DNA of 64,000 nt from the NCBI RefSeq assembly GCF_025151995.1, contig NZ_CP102290.1, positions 2,294,001 through 2,358,000 of the forward strand, read 5' to 3'. Below the pieces are notes generated by a model, which was not told the DNA's origin, did not search any database, and worked only from the letters and a program-made list of their open reading frames with translations. Source of the DNA: Ruminococcus gauvreauii (GTDB lineage: Bacteria; Bacillota; Clostridia; Lachnospirales; Lachnospiraceae). Both the position numbers and the translations under genes were made by a program. Positions 46,929-55,578 of the stretch are shown piece by piece. Within the stretch, counting starts at the first letter, position 1. Each line of letters opens with the position of its first letter.

Positions 46929-47471
46929 TTGAGAAAACATCTGACAAAAGGGCGGATCATCGCTTATCTGCTCTATCTTGCCATGGCATGCACAGTTCTG
47001 CTCGGCGCCACCTACGCCCGATACCAGTCAACCGTCACAGGAACGGGCACGGCGCAGACGGCCGACATGGAAATGAATACGACGATTGATATGTCGGAGG
47101 CACTGCGGGGGCTGAAGCCGGGCAGTACAAAAGAGATTGAATTTAAGGTCAGCAATAAAAAAGGCACAGAGGTCAGTGAGGTGGCACAGGATTACACGAT
47201 CACGATTGTTACAACCGGTAATCTTCCGCTGACATATCAGCTCATTTCTGAGGGGGATGCGGGTACGGGAAGATTTACAGAAGCTTCGGGTGGTAGTCAG
47301 GGGAATTCTCAGGTATGGACCGGCGGGTTTCTTCCCGCCGCAGAGACGGTGCATCAATACCGCCTGACGGTGACATGGGCCGTGGAAGATGCCGATGAAC
47401 GTTATGCCGGCGAGATTGACATGGTGACACTGACGGTGGATGCAAAGCAGCATGAACCGGAAAGTATCTGA
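46929..47471 (+). CDS. SipW-dependent secreted protein, TasA/camelysin-like (2)
   Basis: 180 residues. TTG start after GGAGGTGGG. Signal segment YLLYLAMACTVLLGATYARYQSTVTG with the same G-T-x-A-R-Y-like site (GATYARY); beta-rich domain with TKEIEFKVSNKKG and a W-containing C-terminal strand, LTVTWAVEDADERYAGEIDM. It starts 2 bp after the previous stop, so it is probably co-translated. Confidence 0.75.
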   Translation: MRKHLTKGRIIAYLLYLAMACTVLLGATYARYQSTVTGTGTAQTADMEMNTTIDMSEALRGLKPGSTKEIEFKVSNKKGTEVSEVAQDYTITIVTTGNLPLTYQLISEGDAGTGRFTEASGGSQGNSQVWTGGFLPAAETVHQYRLTVTWAVEDADERYAGEIDMVTLTVDAKQHEPESI

Positions 47472-47491
47472 ATGGACAGGAGGCACAATAA

Positions 47492-48247
47492 ATGAATCAA
47501 CGACATGTGGAAACCCACAGGAAAAAGCGGCGCCTCATGGCGCTGGCGATGTTGGCGTTGTTGCTTCTTCTGACCCTGGTGGGTGCCACGATTGCACGGT
47601 ACATTCGCCAGCAGGAACAGAGCGCAGTGGCAGAACCGCAGGATTTTTACTTCACCAGCGATCTGCTCAAAGAGGAGGAACAAGGCGCAGTCTATGAGAT
47701 CGACCCGCAGGCAGAAACGTTTACGGTTGTCTTATATAATTTTGCTGATATCAAAAGAATTACTTCAGAAACTCTTTCCTATCATGTATCCGTGACGGGC
47801 GGCACTGCGTCCTCTGAGTCCGGGACTTTAACCGGAGGGGCGGCGGACAGTGCACAGATCACCGTGACACCGGATAAAAACGCGGAAAGAATCACGGTGA
47901 CTGCCATCGCAACAAAACCTTATAAAAAGACATTGACAGCTGCATTTAACCCGGCAGCCGGGGACCGGTATACTGTGACGGACAGCAAGGGAAACACAGC
48001 GGCTGTGCTCACAGTCACGCTGACCGGTACCGATGCAGCCCAGGGGATTACACTCATCCTTCCGGACGGTGTGATACCGGATGCCACTGATGATCGGGTA
48101 ACGGCAAATGGCAGCGGCTATACATATGAGCTGCAGGGAAAGGGCGTATATTCTCTTGTACTGTTAAAGTCCGCTTCGGACGAAGATCTGACCCGGGGAG
48201 ACACTGCATTTTCCGGCACGATTGATTTGACGGCTGGAAATCAATGA
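47492..48247 (+). CDS. SipW-dependent secreted protein, TasA/camelysin-like (3)
   Basis: 251 residues. Basic N-terminus (HRKKRRLM), hydrophobic ALAMLALLLLLTLVGATIARYIR with GAT-I-ARY at the cleavage region, then a Thr/Ala-rich beta domain. It lacks the W-x-W end of the other two, so it is the most divergent member. RBS GGAGGCAC. 20 bp after the previous gene. Confidence 0.75.
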   Translation: MNQRHVETHRKKRRLMALAMLALLLLLTLVGATIARYIRQQEQSAVAEPQDFYFTSDLLKEEEQGAVYEIDPQAETFTVVLYNFADIKRITSETLSYHVSVTGGTASSESGTLTGGAADSAQITVTPDKNAERITVTAIATKPYKKTLTAAFNPAAGDRYTVTDSKGNTAAVLTVTLTGTDAAQGITLILPDGVIPDATDDRVTANGSGYTYELQGKGVYSLVLLKSASDEDLTRGDTAFSGTIDLTAGNQ

Positions 48248-48273
48248 TTGGCTAACTGAATGGAGGCGTTGCC

Positions 48274-51200
48274 ATGAGGACAAAGACTCAGACAAAAAAA
48301 TACATACAGGGAAGAGGCTGGCGCCGTGCACTGGCAGTGCTGCTGACATTTTGTCTTGCATTTGGCTCCGGGTATCCAGGACTTCTGAGTGCGTATGCGG
48401 AAGATTATGAGCCGGTTTCTTTTGTGGTGGGTGAAAATGTAACTGCGGTGCTGGCGGATAACGTGCTGACGGTATCAGGTGAGGGCGAGACGAATGATTT
48501 CAGCCCGGATACCGTGCCCTTCCGGGAGTACACGGCAGAGATTGACAGGCTTGTCATCGAAGAGGGCATTACATATATCGGCGCGTACCTTTTCTATGGC
48601 CTGGGAGAGTTGTCCGGTGAGCTGGTGCTTCCGCAGAGCATTGCCGGTTTTGGTGACTATGCTTTTTCCGGGGACAGCAAAGAACGTGCTCCCAGCTTTA
48701 CTGCAGTACAAAACCTGTTTGAAACCGGGACAGAATCAGATAGTCCTCAGGAGATTCAGGATCCATCATCTCTGTTTTTTTCGGGTCAGTCAGGCAGCGT
48801 GACCTGCGCTGTGAACAACCAGGCGTTCCTCGACGCCGCGATGGCGGCGGGATATCAGATTCCGGAAGACGCAGCAGGAATGCAGGGGGAAGAACAGGAA
48901 TCACAAGAGGTGCAGGCGGAGGATCAGACATCCGTAAGCGGGGAACTGCCGCTTCCGGATGTGGAGTCTCAGGAGGCAGGTGAAAAACCGGAGCTTCAGG
49001 CAGAGGATCCGGCTGCTGTGCGTCAGCAGGCCGCAGCGGGCACCGGTGAGTACAGAGAGATTTATGTGGATCAGACCAATGGAAACGATAGTGGTGCTGG
49101 AACACAGGAGAACCCTGTCAGGACTTTTGATGAGGCGGCAGGGAAGCTGCAGACTTCGGCCGAGGGCGGTACGGTGGATAATAACAGAATTGTTATTATC
49201 GGTACGTATCAGCTGGGAAACGGGGAAACGGAGCTTCTTAAGACAAGACCGGTTCCAGTCACGATTACCGGAGGTACGCTGATTGGAGCTCAGACAAATA
49301 GTGATTATGCATTATGGCTGCACGAAGCGTTTCGCCTGGAATCGATTTCTGTACAGTCCCTGAATCATATCTATGGAAATGGATATGACATTACGATAGG
49401 CGATAGCGTATCTAATGCGGCTTCCGGTTTCTATCTTTACGGTTCCGGTCAGAATGATCTGGCAGCAGCGGGAGTGGGGAAAATAACCGCTTACAGCAGC
49501 AATATCGTAAGAATCGTGGGATATGTGAGAAGTAAACCATCAATTGATGTGAAGGGGATGACTGCATACATTACTATAGGCGGAACAGCCTCTGTGAGCA
49601 CTATCATAGCAGGCAGCGCCAGCGGTGCTGTGGAAAATGCAGATGTGGAGATTGATATTCAGGGCGGAACTGTGACGACTCTGACCGGGGGGAATCAGGG
49701 ATTTAACGATGGGAATTCACTTTTCACAGGAAAAACAAGGATCAGCATTTCAGGAGGAACTGTAGGAAATCTCCTGGGAGCAGGGACCGGCAGAAGTGTG
49801 AGTATTCCCACTTATTGCGGACAGATGGATATTAACGTGACGGGCGGAAAGGTAGGAAATATCTATGGTGCCGGATCCGCGGCATTTGTCGTAAGCACTG
49901 GGGATGTTACCTCAGCCGTGAATATTTCAGTGACAGGCGGTGAGGTGGGAAATATTTTTGCCGCAGGAAAAGGCGGGGACTCGAGTGTTGGACCAACCGC
50001 CACATATCCGGCATTTAAGCGTGAGATGCCTCCGGAAAAGTTCGGCAGTCTGACCGGCGAAGCCAACATCACGGTCGGCGGTGACGCGCTGATCACCGGA
50101 AATATCTATGCCAGCGGGGAAGGAGATAAGCCTGTCACTTATGATTCCAAATCGAACGCCTATCTGGAGGGAAAGGCTGTTGTTACCGTGGAAGGAAACA
50201 GCACGATAAAAGGCAGCGTCTATGGCGGAGGAAAAGGCATCAGTGAAACGGGATATGAAAAGTGTGCACTCGTGAAGGAAAATTCACAGGTGAAAATTCT
50301 TGTTGCGGGCGGTACGGTGCAGGGAAATGTGTATGGAGGCGGTCAGACGGCGGAGACCGAAGGCTCCACCTCGGTTGTAATGGCTGCCGGAAATGTGCAG
50401 GGCAATGTCTACGGAGGCGGAGAGAACGGTCTGGTACATGGAAAAACTTCGGTCTCATTAAGCGGCGGAACCGTAACCGGCTCAGTTTATGGAGGCGCGC
50501 TTGGAATTCCGGGTGAGCGGCTGGTCTACGGCGGCTCCACGGTGAATATGACGGGAGGCTGGGTGAGAGGCAATGTCTACGGCGGCAGTGAGCTGAGCAA
50601 TGACGGACCGGAAGAAGACAGGCAGGATGATCTGGTGTTTGTCAACCTGACAGGGGGCTGGGTGAGCGGCAACGTCTTTGGCGGCGGTTACCAGGGAGTC
50701 ATTCATGGTTCCACGCATCTGCATATCGGCAGAGGGGCTCTGGGCGAATGTGCGTATTACATGGCACATCAGGGGGAGCAGCCGAAACTTACATTTTCTG
50801 AGCTTACAGTGGACGGTTCGGTCTATGCGGGCGGCGACTACGGAGGCGGAAGCACGGTGGATTATTCTGCCATCACGGTAACCGGGACTTCTCATGTCTA
50901 TATTGACGGGACAGGGTATGACACAGAAGGCGGAACCGGGATCAGCATGATGATTTCCGGCGGTGTGTTTGGAAGCGGGGCTTCCTGCGATGCGGGATCT
51001 ACCCGTCTGGTCACGCTGAAAGATTATGGAAAACCTGTTAAGGATGAAAACGGAATCATCGGGGGAGCTACCCGTACTCTGACCGCTATTCAGCGGGCAG
51101 ACCGTGTACTGTTAAAAAACGCCCACATACAGCTGACGGGTGAGTCAGATGTGGCAAACTCTAATCAGACGGCACTCTACTCACTGAATCGTATCGGGGA

Positions 51201-53733
51201 TCATGGACCTCTTGAGACACTGGGAAGCCTTGGAAACGGTCTGGTACTTCAGGGGGGGAGCACGGTGATACTGGATTCGGCAGCCATAGAGACGGCGAAC
51301 CTGAAGAGTGTCGACCACGAGGGAAAGGAAGTAACCCTGGCGGGGCTTAGTACTGTTCCGAATACCGTGCTTTTTGGTTCCGGAATCGTGTTCCGGGTCT
51401 CCTGCACAAATCCGAATACGAAAAAAGCAGATTATGGGGCAGTATCGGGTTATGCGTATATGATAGCAGAGGACCGGGCAGACGCGTATGCCTATGCCCG
51501 CGTAAAGACAGATACGATAAACTCATCAGACGGGGGCTTTTGTGCACCGGGAGGGAATGAGGAACTGGCCTACCACAATGTCAACGAGGAGTACCGATAC
51601 TGGCAGATTAAGGGGAATGAGGCCACCGCCGACCGTTATGCGGTGCTGACCGCCCAGACGCTTAAGAAGGACGAAAGCGGATTTGGAGACGATGGCTATT
51701 CCGTGGCTGTGGGATCCATAGAGCTGCCGCCTGCTGAGGGAAGCGGCGCTTACACCATCCAGAGCATCACCCTTCCTATAGACACGGGATTATCCCTCGC
51801 GGATGCTGCGAAAGATAATCTGAAAGGCTCGTGGAAGACTTCCGAGACAAACGGACCATCCGGGGGGGAAAAGATTGATCTGGCAGGAGAACAACAGAAA
51901 ATATCAGATAGTCCTCAGACCACATTTGGATTGTCCATGGGGACAGGCGGCAAGGTGATTTCTGCTGCATCTGCCAGCGCGGAGGGTGCAAATACTGTCA
52001 TTGGTCAGACCTTGTCGGCTGATACGAGCGGCAGCACACCCGTTATAGAGTTTTATCTGACCTATAAAAATGACGGGATCATCGTCAGCAGAAGCCTGGG
52101 TACCGTCGTTGTCATTCTGCAAAATGAGAAGGGAGCGAAGATTGCACTGAATGTGGAGATCGTTACGAAGGCCAGCAGACTCGCGGACCAGACTGTAGAT
52201 CTCTATGCAACGCAGGCCGGAAGTTATACCGGCAGGCTGGTCATTCCCTCAGGGGAGAGCCGCAGCCTGAGGTTAACCGGCGTAGAACAAGCCGGAACCG
52301 GGCTTATATCTGCCGGGGGTACACTTACCGGCCATCAGTTTTCCGTGACTATGCAGCCCGTAAAGTCTCAGGGCTGGAAAACATCAGGACTGATGACGGA
52401 GCCGTTTGATCTGGGAGGCTACAGCTCTGCAAGCCTGATCGGGAATACGGACAGCCGGTATCAGGCGCCTGTGGAATTTACGCTTAACAACGTATCGGAT
52501 TTCCAGGCAAAGACTGATATTGATCAGGTGACACTTATATTTGAGGACGAAACCGGCAGTGCCAGGATTACTCTTAATATCCACTGGCAGGAATCGGTGG
52601 TTTCTGAAGTATGTACGATGAGGGGCAGACAATACAACGGAGGAACTTCACAGGGGGAGGTGAGCATTTCTCAAAAGAGTGCTGCCACTGCAGTGTTTAC
52701 GCTGGGAAGCGCAACGACAGCCGGAGGCCTCTGGCTGGAGCTTCGAAAGAGTCCGGGAAAAACGGTGTTCCCTGCCGGAACGAAGCTGACGCTGCTTGGA
52801 CTTAACGGTTTTTATAGTTATATCACGACAGGGACAGAGACAAAAATCGCGCTGATCGATTTTACAGGAATGTGGAACAGCAGTCATCCGGAAGGCAATA
52901 TCACGAGAGAAACGCAGCTGACGGTAATCATGGATTTTGGCGCCGTAGAATCATTGGCGAACGGTGATTACAGTCTGCGGCTTCGCAGCAACACCGGGGC
53001 AGATTCCAATGGGGCTGATTTTACCGTGAACAACAGCGACGCGAGACTTGCCCTGTCTGGAATCGGCGGGTTCTCCAGAGGAGAACATGCGGTTACACTG
53101 ACGGTCTCACCTGATTCAGATACGCGTTTTGCAGACGGCGCTGTGGCAGTGCTCTCGCCCAAAAACGGCAGTGCATTTCCGGTCGGTGCGGCGTTTATCT
53201 GCGGGGAAAAGACATATTATCCGAGCGGAGGCAAGGTCTATGTTCCCCTTGAGGGCAGCGGCACGCATACAGTGTCAATGAACACAGAACACTCTGCCGG
53301 TCTGGAAACCGGTGAATACAGCATTCAGGCAGAACTGTTTCCCTGCGGTTGGAATGCAGGAAAGACAACCGGCGCTGTCAGGACATCATCTGCCGGCTTC
53401 CAGGTGACAGACAATCCTGTTTACGCACTTTTTGTCAGCATGAAAGACAAAGAGCGGGTGGCGCAGGCGGGCCAGACGCTTTCATTTACCGCGGAATATG
53501 CGGCGGCGGACACCGGAACAGATTCGGCCGTCATCGATGTCCGTGTGCAGAAGAAGACTGGAGAAGCTTATGAGGATGCCGGGATCTGGGCCGTGAGTGG
53601 GAATAGGATTCAGACGGGAGAGCGTACACAGGAACTGACGGTTACGGTACCGCAGGGTGTGGGAACGGGAACTTACAGGCTGTTATTTGCACTGGGGGAC
53701 CAGGAGGTTCCTTATAATATACTGATAAATTAG
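48274..53733 (+). CDS. Very large secreted protein with GNVYGGG repeats
   Basis: 1819 residues. Signal peptide with cleavage after A-Y-A (about residue 41). Then a BspA-like piece (IEEGITYIGAYLFYG; LVLPQSIAGFGDYAF), a Glu/Gln-rich linker, a pectate-lyase-like start (YVDQTNGNDSGAGTQENPVRTFDEAAGKL) and a long right-handed-helix-like region with at least ten units of the type GGTVQGNVYGGGQ (49650-50850). The C-terminal 700 residues are Ig-like beta domains. No LPXTG or SLH anchor is seen. It is the last gene of the riboswitch operon, probably the surface adhesin or fibre partner. RBS GGAGGC. Confidence 0.78.
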   Translation: MRTKTQTKKYIQGRGWRRALAVLLTFCLAFGSGYPGLLSAYAEDYEPVSFVVGENVTAVLADNVLTVSGEGETNDFSPDTVPFREYTAEIDRLVIEEGITYIGAYLFYGLGELSGELVLPQSIAGFGDYAFSGDSKERAPSFTAVQNLFETGTESDSPQEIQDPSSLFFSGQSGSVTCAVNNQAFLDAAMAAGYQIPEDAAGMQGEEQESQEVQAEDQTSVSGELPLPDVESQEAGEKPELQAEDPAAVRQQAAAGTGEYREIYVDQTNGNDSGAGTQENPVRTFDEAAGKLQTSAEGGTVDNNRIVIIGTYQLGNGETELLKTRPVPVTITGGTLIGAQTNSDYALWLHEAFRLESISVQSLNHIYGNGYDITIGDSVSNAASGFYLYGSGQNDLAAAGVGKITAYSSNIVRIVGYVRSKPSIDVKGMTAYITIGGTASVSTIIAGSASGAVENADVEIDIQGGTVTTLTGGNQGFNDGNSLFTGKTRISISGGTVGNLLGAGTGRSVSIPTYCGQMDINVTGGKVGNIYGAGSAAFVVSTGDVTSAVNISVTGGEVGNIFAAGKGGDSSVGPTATYPAFKREMPPEKFGSLTGEANITVGGDALITGNIYASGEGDKPVTYDSKSNAYLEGKAVVTVEGNSTIKGSVYGGGKGISETGYEKCALVKENSQVKILVAGGTVQGNVYGGGQTAETEGSTSVVMAAGNVQGNVYGGGENGLVHGKTSVSLSGGTVTGSVYGGALGIPGERLVYGGSTVNMTGGWVRGNVYGGSELSNDGPEEDRQDDLVFVNLTGGWVSGNVFGGGYQGVIHGSTHLHIGRGALGECAYYMAHQGEQPKLTFSELTVDGSVYAGGDYGGGSTVDYSAITVTGTSHVYIDGTGYDTEGGTGISMMISGGVFGSGASCDAGSTRLVTLKDYGKPVKDENGIIGGATRTLTAIQRADRVLLKNAHIQLTGESDVANSNQTALYSLNRIGDHGPLETLGSLGNGLVLQGGSTVILDSAAIETANLKSVDHEGKEVTLAGLSTVPNTVLFGSGIVFRVSCTNPNTKKADYGAVSGYAYMIAEDRADAYAYARVKTDTINSSDGGFCAPGGNEELAYHNVNEEYRYWQIKGNEATADRYAVLTAQTLKKDESGFGDDGYSVAVGSIELPPAEGSGAYTIQSITLPIDTGLSLADAAKDNLKGSWKTSETNGPSGGEKIDLAGEQQKISDSPQTTFGLSMGTGGKVISAASASAEGANTVIGQTLSADTSGSTPVIEFYLTYKNDGIIVSRSLGTVVVILQNEKGAKIALNVEIVTKASRLADQTVDLYATQAGSYTGRLVIPSGESRSLRLTGVEQAGTGLISAGGTLTGHQFSVTMQPVKSQGWKTSGLMTEPFDLGGYSSASLIGNTDSRYQAPVEFTLNNVSDFQAKTDIDQVTLIFEDETGSARITLNIHWQESVVSEVCTMRGRQYNGGTSQGEVSISQKSAATAVFTLGSATTAGGLWLELRKSPGKTVFPAGTKLTLLGLNGFYSYITTGTETKIALIDFTGMWNSSHPEGNITRETQLTVIMDFGAVESLANGDYSLRLRSNTGADSNGADFTVNNSDARLALSGIGGFSRGEHAVTLTVSPDSDTRFADGAVAVLSPKNGSAFPVGAAFICGEKTYYPSGGKVYVPLEGSGTHTVSMNTEHSAGLETGEYSIQAELFPCGWNAGKTTGAVRTSSAGFQVTDNPVYALFVSMKDKERVAQAGQTLSFTAEYAAADTGTDSAVIDVRVQKKTGEAYEDAGIWAVSGNRIQTGERTQELTVTVPQGVGTGTYRLLFALGDQEVPYNILIN
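49650..50850 (+). repeat. Degenerate glycine-rich protein repeat region
   Basis: At least ten coding units of about 20-60 residues ending in G-N/S-V/I-Y-G-G-G or close variants (GNIYGAG, GSVYGGG, GNVYGGG, GNVFGGG, GSVYAGG). Similar at protein level, diverged at DNA level. Confidence 0.75.
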
Positions 53734-53776
53734 ATGGAATCATGGATAATTTTATATGTACACCTGAACCACCCCT

Positions 53777-53786
53777 GTGCTATAAT
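53777..53786 (+). promoter_or_regulatory. Extended -10 promoter of the cobalamin leader
   Basis: TGTGC-TATAAT (TATAAT at 53781-53786); the -35 region is weak. Confidence 0.5.
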
Positions 53787-53831
53787 AAAAAACCTAAAGA
53801 CAATTGAAAAAATATTTTCTTCTATCCATCT

Positions 53832-53915
53832 AAATGGAACGCGGAATTGGGTGAAAATCCCGGCGAGTCGGTCACTGTGAAGCCTTTTATCAGGATAAGT
53901 CAGACACGCGGGAAG
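53832..53915 (+). promoter_or_regulatory. Cobalamin (B12) riboswitch
   Basis: Conserved blocks in order: GGAACGCGGAATTGGGTGAAAATCC-type start, CGGCGAGTCGGTCACTGTGAAGCC (the B12 box), and CAGGATAAGTCAGACAC. A terminator follows at 53986-54015, before a cysteine-rich gene, so cobalamin binding probably switches that gene off. Confidence 0.85.
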
Positions 53916-53985
53916 AAAATGGTGCTTCTGCCGGAACCGGAAGCACGCTTCCATGGGATGGCTGTTTTGCGGTATCCTTTTGGAT

Positions 53986-54015
53986 GCGTGTTCTCTTCGG
54001 GGGATGCGCTTTTTT
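53986..54015 (+). terminator. Terminator of the cobalamin leader
   Basis: GCGTGTTCTC / GGGGATGCGC stem (10 bp with G-U pairs), TTCG tetraloop, then six T residues. Confidence 0.8.
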
Positions 54016-54038
54016 AATGCCAGAAGGAGGAAAGAAAG

Positions 54039-54311
54039 ATGGCAAAAGAATATTCTTATTATTCACATGAAAAATGCGAGTATTTTCCCTGCCACAAAAG
54101 GGCGGACAGGGATAATTTCAACTGCCTGTTCTGCTATTGTCCGCTTTATGTGCTGGGGGATCGCTGCGGAGGGAAGTTTTCGTATCTTCCCAACGGGTAT
54201 AAGGACTGCAGTAAATGTCTGTACCCGCATTTACGGGAGAATTATGAAAAGATCACGGGACGTTACAGCGAAATCCTGGCGGCGATCCGGCATACAGGAG
54301 ACATAGGCTGA
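54039..54311 (+). CDS. Cysteine-rich small domain protein (cobalamin-linked)
   Basis: 90 residues with nine cysteines, mostly in pairs (CEYFPCHK; CLFCYCPLY; CSKCLYPH). This is the cysteine-rich small domain (PF04071 type), often fused to or near cobalamin synthesis genes; probably metal-binding. RBS AGAAGGAGG. It stands alone behind the B12 riboswitch; no cobalamin biosynthesis gene is next to it. Confidence 0.85.
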   Translation: MAKEYSYYSHEKCEYFPCHKRADRDNFNCLFCYCPLYVLGDRCGGKFSYLPNGYKDCSKCLYPHLRENYEKITGRYSEILAAIRHTGDIG

Positions 54312-54327
54312 GTTAAATATGAACCGG

Positions 54328-54356
54328 TTGCATTTTTCTCCAAAGAAAACTATAAT
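54328..54356 (+). promoter_or_regulatory. Promoter of the lacI-like gene
   Basis: TTGCAT, 17-nt spacer, TATAAT. Confidence 0.7.
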
Positions 54357-54388
54357 ACCTTCATAGGAAAGGTAAAGGAACGATAGCG

Positions 54389-55420
54389 ATGAGAATTACG
54401 ATCAGGCAGATTGCGGAAAAGGCGGGAGTATCCAGAGGAACAGTGGACCGGGTACTGAACAACAGAGGAAAAGTGCGGCCAGAGGTGGAGGAAAAGGTGC
54501 GGCAGATTGCGGATGAGCTGGGATACAGGCCGAATCTTCTGGGACGTGCGCTCGGCATGAGCAAGAATAATATAAAAATCGGAGTGATATCGCAGGCAGC
54601 GGATACTCCGTTTATAAAGGCGGCACTGAAGGGTGTTGAAGCCGCGACGCTTGAGGTGGAAAACTTCGGCGGAAGTGTGATACAGCAGAAGATAACGGGA
54701 ATCAGCGCCGAAAAGACGCTGAAGGCGATGGATGATATGCTCAGGCAGGAGGTTAATGCCATCGCGATGATGCCTGTGGAAGATGAGAGGATCAGGGAGA
54801 AGATTAATCTGTTTTCCAGGGAATATAAGATACCGATCGTGACGTTTAATTCGGATATCGAGGGAACGGACAGGATTTGCTTTGTCGGTCAGAATGCAGT
54901 CATGTGCGGGAAAACGGCGGCAGCCCTGATGGGAGAGTTTTTCCGGGAAAACGGAGGCGAGATTGCAGTGATCTCAGGATTTGCGTCCAATACATCACTC
55001 AGCAACCGTGTTCGCGGCTTTCGTGATGTGATGAGAAAACAGTTTCCGAAGATTCAGCTGCTGGACACCGTTTACTGTGAAGAAAATGATGAGAGGGCGG
55101 AAGAGCTGATGGAGGGGATTCTGCGGAGGCATCCTGATCTGGGCGGGGTTTACATGACGTGCTATGGCGAGGTGGGCGTCTGCCAGTGTCTGAAGAAAGC
55201 GCACAGAGAGCAGGATATTGTCATGGTTGCCAGCGATCTGATGGGAAAAAATTATGAACTGCTGAATAAGGGCTTCATCAACCTGCTGATCGGACAGGAA
55301 GCGGAAGGGCAGGGGTATGAGCCGGTCATGATTCTCTACCGGCTGCTCTTCAACGGCGAGCCTCCAAAGCAGGAATACCATTACACGGACATCGTGATCA
55401 AGACAAAGTATAATATTTAA
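54389..55420 (+). CDS. LacI family transcriptional regulator
   Basis: 343 residues. HTH at residues 4-24 (IRQIAEKAGVSRGTVDRVLNN), hinge, and a ribose-binding-like effector domain (INLLIGQEAEGQGY). The TGTGCCCGAACACA pair in the promoter of the next gene (55491-55547) has LacI-operator shape, so this regulator likely controls the IolI-like gene. Effector probably a sugar or cyclitol. Confidence 0.9.
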   Translation: MRITIRQIAEKAGVSRGTVDRVLNNRGKVRPEVEEKVRQIADELGYRPNLLGRALGMSKNNIKIGVISQAADTPFIKAALKGVEAATLEVENFGGSVIQQKITGISAEKTLKAMDDMLRQEVNAIAMMPVEDERIREKINLFSREYKIPIVTFNSDIEGTDRICFVGQNAVMCGKTAAALMGEFFRENGGEIAVISGFASNTSLSNRVRGFRDVMRKQFPKIQLLDTVYCEENDERAEELMEGILRRHPDLGGVYMTCYGEVGVCQCLKKAHREQDIVMVASDLMGKNYELLNKGFINLLIGQEAEGQGYEPVMILYRLLFNGEPPKQEYHYTDIVIKTKYNI

Positions 55421-55487
55421 GAATGCTCAGAGGAATATACTGTAAAAATGCACAAAAAAATAATTAAAATTTAGAGGCAATTTACTA

Positions 55488-55516
55488 TTGTGTGCCCGAA
55501 CACATTATGCTATAAT
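55488..55516 (+). promoter_or_regulatory. Promoter of the IolI-like gene
   Basis: TTGTGT (55488-55493), 17-nt spacer, TATAAT (55511-55516). The -35 overlaps operator 1. Confidence 0.7.
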
Positions 55517-55547
55517 GTTCTCAACAAATAGATGTGCCCGAACACAT
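55491..55547. promoter_or_regulatory. Twin LacI-type operators TGTGCCCGAACACA
   Basis: Two identical 14-bp palindromic sites at 55491-55504 and 55533-55546, 42 bp centre to centre (about four helix turns). One overlaps the -35, the other lies just after the start of transcription: ideal for repression by a LacI-family protein with looping. Confidence 0.8.
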
Positions 55548-55578
55548 GCACTATTTTTCTTAGAAAGGATATGTAAAG

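Noticed and set aside
49650..50850. Repeated glycine-rich blocks as a DNA repeat or CRISPR
   Set aside because: Similarity is at protein level only; DNA copies are diverged and part of one open frame.
53600..53733. LPXTG sorting signal at the end of the giant protein
   Set aside because: The C-terminus ends in a beta strand with no LPxTG, no hydrophobic segment and no basic tail.
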